Below are positions 23,864-33,034 of a stretch of 34,039 nucleotides of DNA, in pieces. Numbering within the stretch: the first letter of the stretch is position 1; the number at the start of each line of letters is the position of its first letter. The notes under the pieces are model-generated. The model was given only the letters and a program-made list of their open reading frames with translations. It ran no database searches and was not told the DNA's origin. Position numbers and translations under genes: made by a program. Source of the stretch: Rhodospirillales bacterium (lineage in GTDB: Bacteria > Pseudomonadota > Alphaproteobacteria > BOG-932 > Roseiterribacteraceae); NCBI GenBank assembly GCA_003165335.1, contig PLTD01000204.1:1-34039 (forward strand), in the 5' to 3' direction.

Positions 23864-25537
23864 ATGTCTGCCACCGATGCGCCCCCCCATTACACCGCGG
23901 CCCGGGCATTGGTCGAAGCCCTGCTGGTTCAGGGCGTCGACCATGTCTTCTGCGTTCCGGGAGAGAGCTATCTGGCGGTGCTGAACGCGCTCGCGGATTA
24001 TCGGGATCGGATCCGCGTCATCACCTGCCGGCACGAAGCTGGAGCCGCGAATATGGCGGAGGCCTATGGCAAGCTGACCGGCCGTCCAGGCATCTGCATG
24101 GTGACCCGCGGTCCCGGCGCGACGCACGCCAGTGTCGGCGTGCATACGGCGCAACAGGATTCGACGCCGATGATCCTGTTCGTCGGCCAAATAGCACGGG
24201 GCGATCGCGGTCGGGGTGCCTTTCAGGAGGTCGACTACACGCAGATGTTCGGGTCGCTCGCAAAACTGGCGATCGAACTGGACGATTCCAAGCGCGTCAA
24301 TGAAATCGTCCATCGCGCTTTTTCGACCGCCCTTCAGGGGCGGCGCGGCCCCGTTGTGGTCGCGCTGCCGGAGGATATGCTGATTGAGGACGTTGTCCCG
24401 TCTCCAAGCCTTCGAGTGGGACCCCGCCCTTCGGGGCTAGCCCCAAGCGTCGCTTCGCAGATCGCCGAACGGTTGGAGGCGGCAGAGCGTCCGTTGCTGC
24501 TTTTGGGTGGCAGCGGCTGGGATAATGAAGCACTTTCGGCACTTAAAGACTGGGCGGAAATATTGCGACTTCCGGTGGTCCTTTCCTTTCGCCGGAAGGA
24601 CCTGTGGGACAACGAGCACGCCTGCTATGTCGGCGACCTTGGACTGGGCACCAATCCCAAGCTGCTCGAGCGCATAGGGGCAGCCGATCTGATATTGGCC
24701 ATCGGTGCGCGTCTCGGCGAAAACGCATCGCAGGGCTATAGCCTACTGACCCAAGAGGAAGCCGCCGAAAGACTGATCCATATTCTGGCCGAACCCGGCG
24801 AAATCGGCCGGGTCTGGCCCACGTCGATCGGCGCTGTGGCGAACCCGTCCGAAGCCGCTTCAACCATCGCCCAAATTTCGATTCGGCGCCGATGGGAAGC
24901 TTGGCGCGCCGCCGCCAGACTGGATTACGAGAATTTTTCGGCGCCGATAAAAGTGTCGGGAGAGGTCAATCTTTCGGAGATATTTCAGCAGTTTCAAGCG
25001 CTGCTCGGACCCGACGCAATCATTTGCAACGGCGCAGGCAACTATGCGGCCTGGCTCCATCGTTTCCATCGGCACCGAACCCGGCCGTCGCAGCTGGCGC
25101 CCACCAGCGGCGCGATGGGGTATGGCCTGCCGGCATCCATCACTGCCAAACTGCTCTATCCCGACCGCGATGTGATTGCAGTGGCAGGCGACGGCTGCTT
25201 TCTGATGATCGGCCAAGAATTGGCGACTGCCGTCCAGAACGAAGTCAATATTATTGTCGTAGTCGTCGACAACGGTTCATACGGTACAATTCGCATGCAT
25301 CAGGAAACCCAGTACCCCGGCCGGACGATTGCGACTGACCTGCGAAACCCGGATTTCGTCGCCTTCGCCCGCGCTTTCGGCGCCTGGGCGACACGGGTCG
25401 AACGCTCCGAGGCGTTCCCGGCCGCGCTTGCGCAGGCGCGCAAAGCCGGCCTTCCTGCCCTCATTCATCTCGTGACTTCGATCGAAGATATTGCGCCAGG
25501 ACGCAGCATGAGCGACCTCCAAGCACGCACTCGATAA
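23864..25537 (+). CDS. Thiamine pyrophosphate-dependent enzyme (acetolactate synthase/decarboxylase superfamily)
   Basis: The 557-residue product has the three-domain layout of the POX/acetolactate synthase family: an N-terminal pyrimidine-binding domain with the activating Glu58 in CRHEAGAANMAEAYG, a central domain with LLLGGSGW, and a C-terminal diphosphate-binding domain with GDG (442-444) and DN (469-470) forming the Mg-TPP motif. Members decarboxylate 2-oxo acids or join or cleave C-C bonds. No small regulatory subunit gene (ilvH type) is near, so biosynthetic acetolactate synthase is unlikely. It is divergent from the guanidine operon and precedes an amidohydrolase by 36 bases, so those two probably form an operon. 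Exact reaction unknown. Confidence 0.9.
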   Translation: MSATDAPPHYTAARALVEALLVQGVDHVFCVPGESYLAVLNALADYRDRIRVITCRHEAGAANMAEAYGKLTGRPGICMVTRGPGATHASVGVHTAQQDSTPMILFVGQIARGDRGRGAFQEVDYTQMFGSLAKLAIELDDSKRVNEIVHRAFSTALQGRRGPVVVALPEDMLIEDVVPSPSLRVGPRPSGLAPSVASQIAERLEAAERPLLLLGGSGWDNEALSALKDWAEILRLPVVLSFRRKDLWDNEHACYVGDLGLGTNPKLLERIGAADLILAIGARLGENASQGYSLLTQEEAAERLIHILAEPGEIGRVWPTSIGAVANPSEAASTIAQISIRRRWEAWRAAARLDYENFSAPIKVSGEVNLSEIFQQFQALLGPDAIICNGAGNYAAWLHRFHRHRTRPSQLAPTSGAMGYGLPASITAKLLYPDRDVIAVAGDGCFLMIGQELATAVQNEVNIIVVVVDNGSYGTIRMHQETQYPGRTIATDLRNPDFVAFARAFGAWATRVERSEAFPAALAQARKAGLPALIHLVTSIEDIAPGRSMSDLQARTR

Positions 25538-25573
25538 AGGCGGATTTCAAGCCAATCAAAGGGGAAAGCTGTA

Positions 25574-27025
25574 ATGACCGGTAAAACAAAGGCTGCACAG
25601 GTGCGCGATCAGGTCGACCACCCGATCATCGATGCCGACGGACATTTCGTCGAAATCGGACCGATTCTGGACGACGAGCTTGCGACCTATCTCGAAGAAA
25701 CCGGCGGCAAAGAATTGCGGGACCGCTATTTGGCCAGCGCGTCCCGGCCGTTCAATACCGCCAATGTGCTGGCTAACAGGGATGACCCTGTCGTCCAGCA
25801 GGAATGGCGGTCGATGCCGTCCTGGTGGGGCTGGCAGACCAAGAACACGCTCGACCGCGCGACTGCACACCTGCCCAAGCTGCTCTATCAACGTCTCGAC
25901 GAGATGGGCATCGATTTCACCCTGATGTACCCCTCGGCCGTCTTGGGCTTGATCCATACCGAAGGCGAAATGGGCGCGGCGCTTGCGCGGGGCGCCAACC
26001 GCTATCTGGCGAGCATCTTCAAACCCTATAAGGACAGGATTGCGGTCGGCGCGATCATTCCGATGAGCAGGCCCGACCTCGCAATTGCCGAGCTGGAATA
26101 TGCCGTCAAGGAACTGGGCGCGAAGACTGCAGTCATTGCCGGGTTCGCACGCAGGCCCTTAGGCGACAAGCCGGCCAACGGACCGCAAGCTGTCCGAGCA
26201 GACCATTACGGTATCGACAGCCCTTATGACTATGACCCGTTCTGGGCGAAATGCGTCGAGCTGGGCGTGGCCCCGGTCAGCCACAGTTCGCACCTGCATT
26301 TGCGCGTTTCGCGCTCGGTTTCCAACTATGCCTACAACCATATCGGGGCTTTGGGCACATCGCATGAGTCACTGGCCAAGTCGCTTTTCATGGGCGGGGT
26401 GACCCGGCGCTTTCCGACCCTGCGCGTGGGGTTTCTCGAAGGCGGCGTCGCTTGGGCCTGCGCCCTTTATGCAGACCTGATCGGTCATTGGAGCAAGCGA
26501 AACGCCGAGGCGATTCTGGAGCTGGACCCCGACAGGCTCGATGTCGACGGGCTGATGAAATATGTCAAAGACTTTGGCGACGAGACTATGGTGGGGCAAC
26601 TCGACCGCCTGCGCCAATTCTTCTCGCAGCCGGCGGCGCGTCCCAAGCAGTTGGATGAGTTCTCGCGCGCCTTGATCCGCAAGGCCGAAGATATCCGCGA
26701 TCTGTTCGTTCCCAATTTCTATTTCGGCTGCGAAGCAGACGACCCGCTGGTCGGGTGGGCGTTCGCCGACAAGGTCAATCCGATGGGCGTTCAGCTTCGC
26801 GCCATGATCGGCTCTGATATCTCGCACTGGGACGTTCCCGACATGACCAAGCCTGTCGAGGAGGCTTATGAGATGGTCGAACACGGCAAGATCAGCGAGG
26901 CGAATTTCCGGGATTTCACTTTCACCAACCCGCTGCGGCTCCACGCCGGGATGAACCCGAAGTTCTTCGAGGGTACGGTCTGCGAAGCGGCGGCTGGGAA
27001 GGCGTTGGCTGCCGGTCTTGGCTGA
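25574..27025 (+). CDS. Amidohydrolase family 2 protein (possible metal-dependent hydrolase or decarboxylase)
   Basis: The 483-residue product fits the PF04909 group. It has an N-terminal IIDADGHFVE in place of the usual H-x-H strand, a mid-region SHSSHLH segment, RFPTLRVGFLEGGVAW and a late GSDISHWDVPD with the conserved Asp. Family members include metal-dependent decarboxylases of aromatic acids as well as hydrolases. The first metal motif reads D-x-D-x-H, as in many members of unknown function. AAAGGGGAAAG precedes the start. It follows the TPP enzyme by 36 bases and is convergent with an MFS transporter. A role in a shared catabolic route is inferred. Confidence 0.9.
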   Translation: MTGKTKAAQVRDQVDHPIIDADGHFVEIGPILDDELATYLEETGGKELRDRYLASASRPFNTANVLANRDDPVVQQEWRSMPSWWGWQTKNTLDRATAHLPKLLYQRLDEMGIDFTLMYPSAVLGLIHTEGEMGAALARGANRYLASIFKPYKDRIAVGAIIPMSRPDLAIAELEYAVKELGAKTAVIAGFARRPLGDKPANGPQAVRADHYGIDSPYDYDPFWAKCVELGVAPVSHSSHLHLRVSRSVSNYAYNHIGALGTSHESLAKSLFMGGVTRRFPTLRVGFLEGGVAWACALYADLIGHWSKRNAEAILELDPDRLDVDGLMKYVKDFGDETMVGQLDRLRQFFSQPAARPKQLDEFSRALIRKAEDIRDLFVPNFYFGCEADDPLVGWAFADKVNPMGVQLRAMIGSDISHWDVPDMTKPVEEAYEMVEHGKISEANFRDFTFTNPLRLHAGMNPKFFEGTVCEAAAGKALAAGLG

Positions 27026-27037
27026 TCCCGAGCGGCC

Positions 27038-27055
27038 GGCGCGTCAGGACGCGCC
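27038..27055. terminator. GC-rich hairpin between convergent amidohydrolase and MFS genes
   Basis: GGCGCGT and ACGCGCC arms enclose CAGG. The hairpin covers the last codons and stop of the MFS gene and lies 13 bases past the amidohydrolase stop, where a bidirectional terminator would be expected. No T tract follows on either strand, so efficiency is doubtful. Confidence 0.4.
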
Positions 27056-28399
27056 GAGCGCCTCGATGTCCCTGCCGATATTGCGCGACGCCAGCCAGAA
27101 ATGAAGCGCCGCCCAGGGATAGAAGACAGCGGCCAAGATCAGCGCCCAGCGCAGCCCGTCGGCGTCATTGCCGAAGTGCGCCGCGAATAGATCGCTCATG
27201 GCCCCGATCACCGGAGGCGCGATGCCATGGCCGATCAGGTTGGCGGCAAAGGTTACGAACATGCCGAGCAACGCGCGCATGGCAAGCGGCGCGAGAGATT
27301 GGGTGAGCGACATCGCGGCCGGGATCCAGACATTGTTGATTGCCGCGGGGACAACCAGGCACGCGAAGCAAAGCGCAAAATTATCGGTCAGCATCGCCAG
27401 GATGTAGAAAGGAAACGATATCAGCATCGAAAGCGCCGGCACGATCATATAGAATTTCAGATCGCGCTTGCCGAAATGGTCAGCCAGATAGCTGCCGCCC
27501 AAAGTTCCGATCAATCCGGTCGAACCTACCATAACGCCCCACTCAGGCCCGATCTGCCCGGCGGTCATATGATATGTGCGCTGGAGATAAGGCACGAACC
27601 AGACCATGCCGCCCACAGTCGAAAATGACGCGAACGACGCTGCGATCAGCAGATGGACGACCGTCTTTTTCTTAGTGACCGCCATAAAGACCTGCCTGAT
27701 CGGCAACGGCCGCTCAAGCTTTACATATTTGCCTTCGGCCAAGCCGCGAGGCGGTTCCTTCATCGTCGCGCGGATGATGAGCGCGACGAGCAGGCCTGGT
27801 AAGCCGACCACCAGCAGCGCGGCCCGCCATCCGTAATGATCCGCGATGACCCCGCCCAACGACACGCCGACCATAGAGCCGATCGGCAGGCCGATCAGAT
27901 AGACACCCATGGCGCGTGCGCGCTCGGTCGGGCCGAAATAGTCGGAGACCATCGTCATGGTCGAAGGGCCGAACGTGCCTTCGCCGACGCCGACACCGGC
28001 CCGGCAGACCAACAATTGCCAGTAGTTCTGGCACAGGCCGCAAAGCGCGGTGGCGACGCTCCAAAGCGCCAATCCGCCGGCGATGATCTTGGTACGCACC
28101 GCGCCGCCGTCGATAAAGCGCGCTGTGGGAATGCCGATCGAGGTATAGAATAGGGCGAAGGCAAATCCGGTCATCAGCCCCAACTGCCAGTCCATCAGGT
28201 GGAATTCCTTTTTGATGGATTGCTGGAGAACATTGATGATGTTGCGATCGATCGAGTTCAGAAAATACGCAATGAACATCATGAACACGACGTATTTGCG
28301 GTGACTGCGCCAATCGAACGACACAGTCGGCGCGGACATTGAGACCTCGCTCACGCCAAACCGATCTATCGTTTCCGCAATGTCCGCCGGTGACGCCAC
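27044..28399 (-). CDS. MFS transporter (spinster-like)
   Basis: The 451-residue inner-membrane protein has about 12 hydrophobic segments and MFS signature loops such as FIDGGAVRTKI after TM2 and RAGVGVGEGTFGPSTM in TM4, the latter typical of the spinster-like/hexuronate-type branch. It would move a small organic anion across the inner membrane with a proton. The start is set at a GTG (VASPADIAE) with GGGAGG five bases upstream. A later ATG (28339, MSAPTVSF) with GAGG, and an earlier GTG at 28441, are alternatives. Its position inside the TPP-enzyme/amidohydrolase/aldolase cluster suggests it imports their substrate. Confidence 0.9.
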   Translation of the reverse strand: MASPADIAETIDRFGVSEVSMSAPTVSFDWRSHRKYVVFMMFIAYFLNSIDRNIINVLQQSIKKEFHLMDWQLGLMTGFAFALFYTSIGIPTARFIDGGAVRTKIIAGGLALWSVATALCGLCQNYWQLLVCRAGVGVGEGTFGPSTMTMVSDYFGPTERARAMGVYLIGLPIGSMVGVSLGGVIADHYGWRAALLVVGLPGLLVALIIRATMKEPPRGLAEGKYVKLERPLPIRQVFMAVTKKKTVVHLLIAASFASFSTVGGMVWFVPYLQRTYHMTAGQIGPEWGVMVGSTGLIGTLGGSYLADHFGKRDLKFYMIVPALSMLISFPFYILAMLTDNFALCFACLVVPAAINNVWIPAAMSLTQSLAPLAMRALLGMFVTFAANLIGHGIAPPVIGAMSDLFAAHFGNDADGLRWALILAAVFYPWAALHFWLASRNIGRDIEALGAS

Positions 28400-28413
28400 A
28401 TATTCCTCCCGTT

Positions 28414-28461
28414 GACCTGCCAGAGCAGGCAGGTCACCCACTGCGGCGCCCTTAGGCGCCG
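28414..28461 (-). promoter_or_regulatory. Twin perfect hairpins just upstream of the MFS ribosome-binding site
   Basis: On the minus strand two perfect inverted repeats follow each other: CGGCGCC-TAAG-GGCGCCG (28461-28444), then GACCTGCC-TGCTCT-GGCAGGTC (28435-28414). The GGGAGG Shine-Dalgarno comes four bases later (28410-28405). They may be an mRNA leader structure, DNA operators, or a terminator-like attenuator. No T tract follows either stem. Confidence 0.5.
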
Positions 28462-28648
28462 GTTCCGAGTTTGCCCGGATACTTTCTCAAGACGCGGCAC
28501 GTTACCCCGGCGAGCTGCGCCTGTCCCCAACAATTAATGCCCTGTCCGCACGGTCGATGCTGCGGTAGATTATTTCGATAAGCTCGGAGTAACCGGCTGA
28601 AATCTCGGCACTTGAAAGCCTGTGCCGCGCGATGGGGAGCAATCCATT

Positions 28649-28993
28649 ATGGCCAAGTATCAACTTCTGGCATTCACCAATCCCGTCGCAGGACGAGAAG
28701 AGGAATTCAACCGCTGGTACCAGGAGCAGCATATTCCCGACCTTTTGGCGGTTCCGGGATTTGTATCTGCGCAGCGCTATGAGTTGACCGATGCAACCGG
28801 CAGCGACAATCCAGGCTGGACCTCGTTGGCCGTTTACGAGCTTGAATGCGATGACCCCGACGCGCTGATGGCCCAGGTGCGATCCCGGCTCGGCACCGCC
28901 GCTATGCCTGTCAGCGACTCACTGGAGCCCGGGACGTTCAAAGGCCTCATCGCGCGAGCGATCGCGACCCGCCTCTTTTCCAAGTCTGCGTGA
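28649..28993 (+). CDS. Small EthD-like / DUF4286-type dimeric alpha-beta barrel protein
   Basis: The 114-residue product reads as a ferredoxin-like alpha-beta barrel: an N-terminal strand (KYQLLAFTNPV), a helix with EEEFNRWYQEQHIPDLLAVPG and a second strand with SAQRYEL. This layout is shared by EthD-type proteins, which often accompany catabolic oxygenases and may act as small isomerase-like or accessory proteins. The start ATG has GGGGAGC upstream and was preferred to a GTG nine codons earlier. Its stop is 7 bases before the class II aldolase start, so they are co-transcribed. Function unknown. Confidence 0.82.
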   Translation: MAKYQLLAFTNPVAGREEEFNRWYQEQHIPDLLAVPGFVSAQRYELTDATGSDNPGWTSLAVYELECDDPDALMAQVRSRLGTAAMPVSDSLEPGTFKGLIARAIATRLFSKSA

Positions 28994-29000
28994 GGCGTCG

Positions 29001-29777
29001 ATGCCGACACAGAAATCAAAACTGGGAAAAGTGCGGAACCGGGTCAGCCCGCAGGAATGGCAAACACGGGTAGATCTCGCCGCCTGCTGCCGCCTAATCG
29101 ATCTCTACGGCATGTCCGACATGCTGGGTAACAATGTGACCGCGCGCGTTCCGGGAGAAAGCGGCCATCTCCTGATCAATCCGCTGGGGCTGCTCTATGA
29201 TGAGGTGACGGCATCCAGCGTCGTGAAAATCGATATGGACGGCAATATCGTGTCGGACGAACCGTCGGGCTATGGCGTCAACCAGGCCGGCTTTGTCATC
29301 CACGGGGCAATGCATCAGGCACGCCAGGACGTAAATTGCGTCATTCACACCCACACGCCCGCCGGCATGGCGGTATCGGCGCTCGAATGCGGCCTGCTGC
29401 CGGTAGTTCAGAACTCGATGCGTTTCGGTTCGGTCGCCTATCACGACTTCAACGGGCTTTCGCTCGATGTCGCGGAGCAGACCGTGCTGATGGCGGCGCT
29501 GGGCGAGGCCGATGTGATGATACTTCGCAACCATGGTCTGCTGGCCATGGGAAATTCGATCGCCGCAGCATTCGATACGATTTACCGCCTTGAACTCGTC
29601 TGCAAAGTGCAGATGGCGGTGCTCTCGACCGATGAAAAAATGCGCCGGATGCCAGAGGCCGTGATCGAGGACACCAAAGCTATGTACAAGAAATATGTCA
29701 TCCCGCGCGCCGGCTTGCTTGAATGGCCAGCCCTGCTGCGCAAGCTGGACCGCACCGACAGCAGCTATCGCAATTAG
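29001..29777 (+). CDS. Class II aldolase/adducin family protein
   Basis: The 258-residue product has the class II aldolase metal site: His116 and His118 in IHTHTPAG and His178 in RNHGLLAMG, with the early GNNVTARVPG and LINPLGLLYDE segments. Characterised relatives are zinc-dependent sugar-phosphate aldolases or aromatic/dihydroxy-acid decarboxylases, and many uncharacterised ones occur in catabolic clusters. Its Shine-Dalgarno (GAGG) overlaps the stop region of the EthD-like gene, indicating coupling. No sugar kinase or isomerase lies near, which favours a non-sugar substrate, but that is inference. Confidence 0.9.
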   Translation: MPTQKSKLGKVRNRVSPQEWQTRVDLAACCRLIDLYGMSDMLGNNVTARVPGESGHLLINPLGLLYDEVTASSVVKIDMDGNIVSDEPSGYGVNQAGFVIHGAMHQARQDVNCVIHTHTPAGMAVSALECGLLPVVQNSMRFGSVAYHDFNGLSLDVAEQTVLMAALGEADVMILRNHGLLAMGNSIAAAFDTIYRLELVCKVQMAVLSTDEKMRRMPEAVIEDTKAMYKKYVIPRAGLLEWPALLRKLDRTDSSYRN

Positions 29778-29808
29778 CAGATCCGCTATCCGGAGAGGGA
29801 CCGCAGGT

Positions 29809-30942
29809 CTATTCCAGAGATTTGTGGAATCTGAGCGTGCTTATCGTCAGCAAGACAGCGGCGATAGCCGCGAGCGCCGCCATGTCGGGCCACAATATGT
29901 CGAGCCCGACGCCCTTCAGAAACGTCCCGCGAATTATGACCAGATAGTAGCGCAGCGGATTGATATAGGTGAGCCACTGCAGGACCACAGGCATGCTGGC
30001 GATCGGATAGGCAAAGCCGGAAAGCGTAAATACAGGGTTCAAAACGAAGAAATTCGAAGCGAAGGCCTGCTGCTGGGTTTTGCACAAAGTCGATATCAAA
30101 AGTCCGATCGCCAGACTGCTTAGCAGGAACAGCGATGAGCCCAGCAGCATCACGAAGGGGCTGCCGACAAACGGAATGTGAAACCAGAGGACCCCAGTGA
30201 CGGCAACCAGAATGACCTGAAAAAGCCCGATCAGGAAGAAGGGCACGGTCTTGCCGATGATGAATTCGTAGGGCCGAATGGGTGTGACCATAATCTGTTC
30301 AAGGGTGCCCACCTCCCGTTCGCGCACGATAGCGAATGCGGTCAGGTTGACGATCGTCATCAGAGTCAGCATGCCGATCACGCCAGGCACGAAAAACCAG
30401 CGGCTGTTCAAATTCGGATTGTACCAATCGCGTTGGTCGACCGATATTTGAACCACTCTCATGCTTCGACCAGCCGCAGTTCGGCCTGCCAGATCGACCA
30501 TATATTGCTGGGAGAATGTCTCGACGATCGTACCCACGTAACCGAGCGCCACCAAGGCTTCGTTGGAATTCGTACCGTCGACGATGACCTGAAGCGGCGC
30601 CGTTTGGCCCTTGAGCAGCAAGTTCGCAAAACCGGCATGTATCACCAAAGCGGCTACGGCGTCGCCATTTTCGATCGCAGCTTCAGCCTGCGGCTGCGAT
30701 TGAGCGACGGTTACAATTTTGAACCGCGCATTGTTGGTGAAGTCCGCGAGTAAGGTGCGGCTTTCCTGAGTGTGGTCGAGGTCGAGCACCGCTGTCGGAA
30801 CGTTGAAGACTTCGAACGTCGCCGCATAGCCGAATATCAGCAATTGCAGGATCGCAGGGATCACCAGACGGTAACGAGCCCCCGTATCCCTATAGAATTC
30901 GAGAAACTCCTTTACCCAAATTCTGACAATTCTATCGAGCAC
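29809..30942 (-). CDS. ABC-2 type transporter permease (second of two; YbhR/YhhJ-like)
   Basis: The 377-residue product has one N-terminal transmembrane segment, a large extracytoplasmic domain, then a C-terminal bundle of about five helices with the VREREVGTLEQIMVTPI loop typical of ABC-2 permeases. It would form a heterodimer with the neighbouring permease. The start is a GTG (VLDRIVRIWVKE), five bases after the upstream gene's stop. It is the last gene of the exporter operon. Substrates of such systems include drugs and cationic amphiphiles; the specific one is unknown. Confidence 0.9.
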   Translation of the reverse strand: MLDRIVRIWVKEFLEFYRDTGARYRLVIPAILQLLIFGYAATFEVFNVPTAVLDLDHTQESRTLLADFTNNARFKIVTVAQSQPQAEAAIENGDAVAALVIHAGFANLLLKGQTAPLQVIVDGTNSNEALVALGYVGTIVETFSQQYMVDLAGRTAAGRSMRVVQISVDQRDWYNPNLNSRWFFVPGVIGMLTLMTIVNLTAFAIVREREVGTLEQIMVTPIRPYEFIIGKTVPFFLIGLFQVILVAVTGVLWFHIPFVGSPFVMLLGSSLFLLSSLAIGLLISTLCKTQQQAFASNFFVLNPVFTLSGFAYPIASMPVVLQWLTYINPLRYYLVIIRGTFLKGVGLDILWPDMAALAAIAAVLLTISTLRFHKSLE

Positions 30943-30947
30943 GGCGG

Positions 30948-32084
30948 CTAGTCCAGGCTCTTACGAAATGCCCGCGCCGCCCATGTCCCTACAGCGGCGG
31001 CATAGAGCAGCATGATCAGAATTGGGAACCACAAGTCGACGACGCCCGACCCTTTCAGGAAAATGGACTTAAGCGCGGTCAGGTAATAGCGGGAATAGAC
31101 CAGGTAAGTGACGGGCCGGATGAAGTCCGGCATCTGATCGATCGGGAAGGTGTAACCCGACAACATCATGGTCGGCAGCATGGTCAAGATCAGTGCGATC
31201 TGACTGGCGCCAAGTTGCGTGCGTATTGTGACCGAGACCAGATAGCCGATCGACAAAACGACGATCAGAAACAGCACCGTGACCAGCGTCAGGGTTGCGA
31301 GAGAGCCCCGAAACGGCACGCCGAACCACCAAACGGCGATGCCTAAGCAAAAGGTAGCGTCCAACATCCCAATCGCGAAATAAGGCAGCAGTTTGCCGAT
31401 CATCAACTCCATCGAGGTGATCGGCGTCGATACAAGGAGTTCCATCGTGCCGCGTTCCCACTCGCGCGATATCGTTAGAGACGTGAGCTGGGAGCCCACC
31501 AACGCCATCACGACGGCGACGACCCCGGGGATAATGAAATTGCGGCTGTCCAGATCCTCATTGTACCAAACCCGCGCTTCCAAGGAGAGCGGGGCGGCGG
31601 CCGCGACCGACGCGCCGCCGATCCCGGAAAACTGAAGCTGGACTTCGTCTGAAAATCCGCTGACCACAGATTGCGCATATCCGGTCGCCACCGCCGCCGT
31701 GTTGTCGTCAGTCGCATCCAAAATGGCCTGTATCGAACTCTGCCCTGAATCCCGCAGACGCTCAGAAAAATCGGGCGGAATAACGATGGTGATAACGCAG
31801 TCGCCGCGGTCGAGAGCAGTTGTAACGGACTTGTAACTATCGAGTACGTGCTTGACGGCAAAATAGGATGAGGCCTGAAAATGCTTGAGCAAAGACTGGC
31901 TGGTCTGGCTGTTCTCGCGGTCGAAGGTGCAAACCGCGACATGCTTGATGTCCAGATTTACGCCATAACCCAGCAGCAGCATCTGCATGAAGGGCATCAG
32001 CAAAGCGATGATCAGGCTGCGGCGGTCGCGCCAAATCTGCAGCCCCTCCTTTACGACGACTGCGCGTACACGACGGAGTTTCAT
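30948..32084 (-). CDS. ABC-2 type transporter permease (first of two; YbhS-like)
   Basis: The 378-residue product has the same topology as its partner: a TM1 near residues 24-44 (IIALLMPFMQMLLLGYGV), a periplasmic domain to about 175, then helices with ISREWERGTMELLVSTPI marking the ABC-2 core. The ATG overlaps the stop of the upstream ATPase by four bases (ATGA), so translation is coupled. The two permeases are divergent paralogues, consistent with a heterodimeric channel. It is not fused to an ATPase, unlike RbbA. Confidence 0.92.
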   Translation of the reverse strand: MKLRRVRAVVVKEGLQIWRDRRSLIIALLMPFMQMLLLGYGVNLDIKHVAVCTFDRENSQTSQSLLKHFQASSYFAVKHVLDSYKSVTTALDRGDCVITIVIPPDFSERLRDSGQSSIQAILDATDDNTAAVATGYAQSVVSGFSDEVQLQFSGIGGASVAAAAPLSLEARVWYNEDLDSRNFIIPGVVAVVMALVGSQLTSLTISREWERGTMELLVSTPITSMELMIGKLLPYFAIGMLDATFCLGIAVWWFGVPFRGSLATLTLVTVLFLIVVLSIGYLVSVTIRTQLGASQIALILTMLPTMMLSGYTFPIDQMPDFIRPVTYLVYSRYYLTALKSIFLKGSGVVDLWFPILIMLLYAAAVGTWAARAFRKSLD

Positions 32085-33034
32085 GCCGCCTCACGATTGC
32101 CGGTGACCAGCTGAACAAAAGCATCTTCGAGACTAGGCTCGATCGGCCTCACACGCGCCCCGGCGATGCCGTGAGCGGCAAGCCAGGCGATCAATCGGTC
32201 GGTTTGCCCAGCCTCGCGATCGACCAGCACATGAAGCGTATTGCCGAATGCCGCGACGTCACGCACCCCGGGCGCAGACCCTAATAGTTCGATAGCATGG
32301 CCGATTTCATCGCACTCAACGAGCAAGAGAGTACCGGGCAAGGCCCGATTCTTAAGCTCGGCGGGGGTCCCAAGCGCAACGAGCTTGCCCTGATCGATCA
32401 TCGCGATGCGGTTGCAATATTCAGCTTCGTCCATGTAGTGCGTCGAAACCAACACCGAGACGCCATCATCGGAAAGCTCGTGGATCAACTCCCAGAACCG
32501 CCGGCGCGAAATCGGGTCGACGCCGGAAGTCGGTTCGTCGAGGAACAAAACCGGCGGCCGATGAAGAATGGCGCAGCCCAAGGCCAGGCGCTGTTTCCAA
32601 CCGCCCGCCAGAGTACTCACGAGCGAGTCTTCGCGCCCGGCGAGACCCGCCATTTCGACGACCGAGAGGATGCGCTCGGCGATTTCCTTCTGCGGAACCC
32701 GATATATGCCCCCGAAAAACCTTAGATTTTCGGCAACCGTGAGATCGCCATATAGCGAAAATTTCTGCGACATATAGCCGATCGATTGACGCACTCTCTC
32801 CGGGTTGAGGGCTACGTCCACACCGGCGACCATAGCCCTTCCGCTCGTCGGTCGCAGCAAGCCGCAGAGCATTCTGATTATCGTCGATTTCCCTGCCCCG
32901 TTGGGCCCCAGAAAGCCCATGATTTCGCCGCGGCGGACATCGAAGGTCACGTCGTTTACAGCGATAAACGCCCCGAATCTCTTGATCAGATGATCGACCG
33001 AAATCTGGATATCGGGTTGCCGTTCGCCCGGCAC
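32081..33034 (-). CDS. ABC transporter ATPase, second of two in a YbhF-like pair
   Basis: The 317-residue product has Walker A GPNGAGKST, Walker B VLFLDEPTSGVDP and switch His in STHYMDEAEY, as in DrrA-type exporter ATPases. The signature loop reads LAGGWKQR rather than LSGGQ, a notable variation also seen in some halves of fused YbhF proteins. The start is a GTG sharing one base with the upstream stop. In Escherichia coli YbhF both nucleotide-binding domains are in one chain, but here they are separate, coupled genes. Confidence 0.92.
   Translation of the reverse strand: MPGERQPDIQISVDHLIKRFGAFIAVNDVTFDVRRGEIMGFLGPNGAGKSTIIRMLCGLLRPTSGRAMVAGVDVALNPERVRQSIGYMSQKFSLYGDLTVAENLRFFGGIYRVPQKEIAERILSVVEMAGLAGREDSLVSTLAGGWKQRLALGCAILHRPPVLFLDEPTSGVDPISRRRFWELIHELSDDGVSVLVSTHYMDEAEYCNRIAMIDQGKLVALGTPAELKNRALPGTLLLVECDEIGHAIELLGSAPGVRDVAAFGNTLHVLVDREAGQTDRLIAWLAAHGIAGARVRPIEPSLEDAFVQLVTGNREAA

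Noticed and set aside
28400-28441. Upstream GTG start (28441) for the MFS transporter
   Set aside because: It would put the 8-bp hairpin and the GGGAGG site inside the coding sequence. The GTG at 28399 has a well-placed Shine-Dalgarno.
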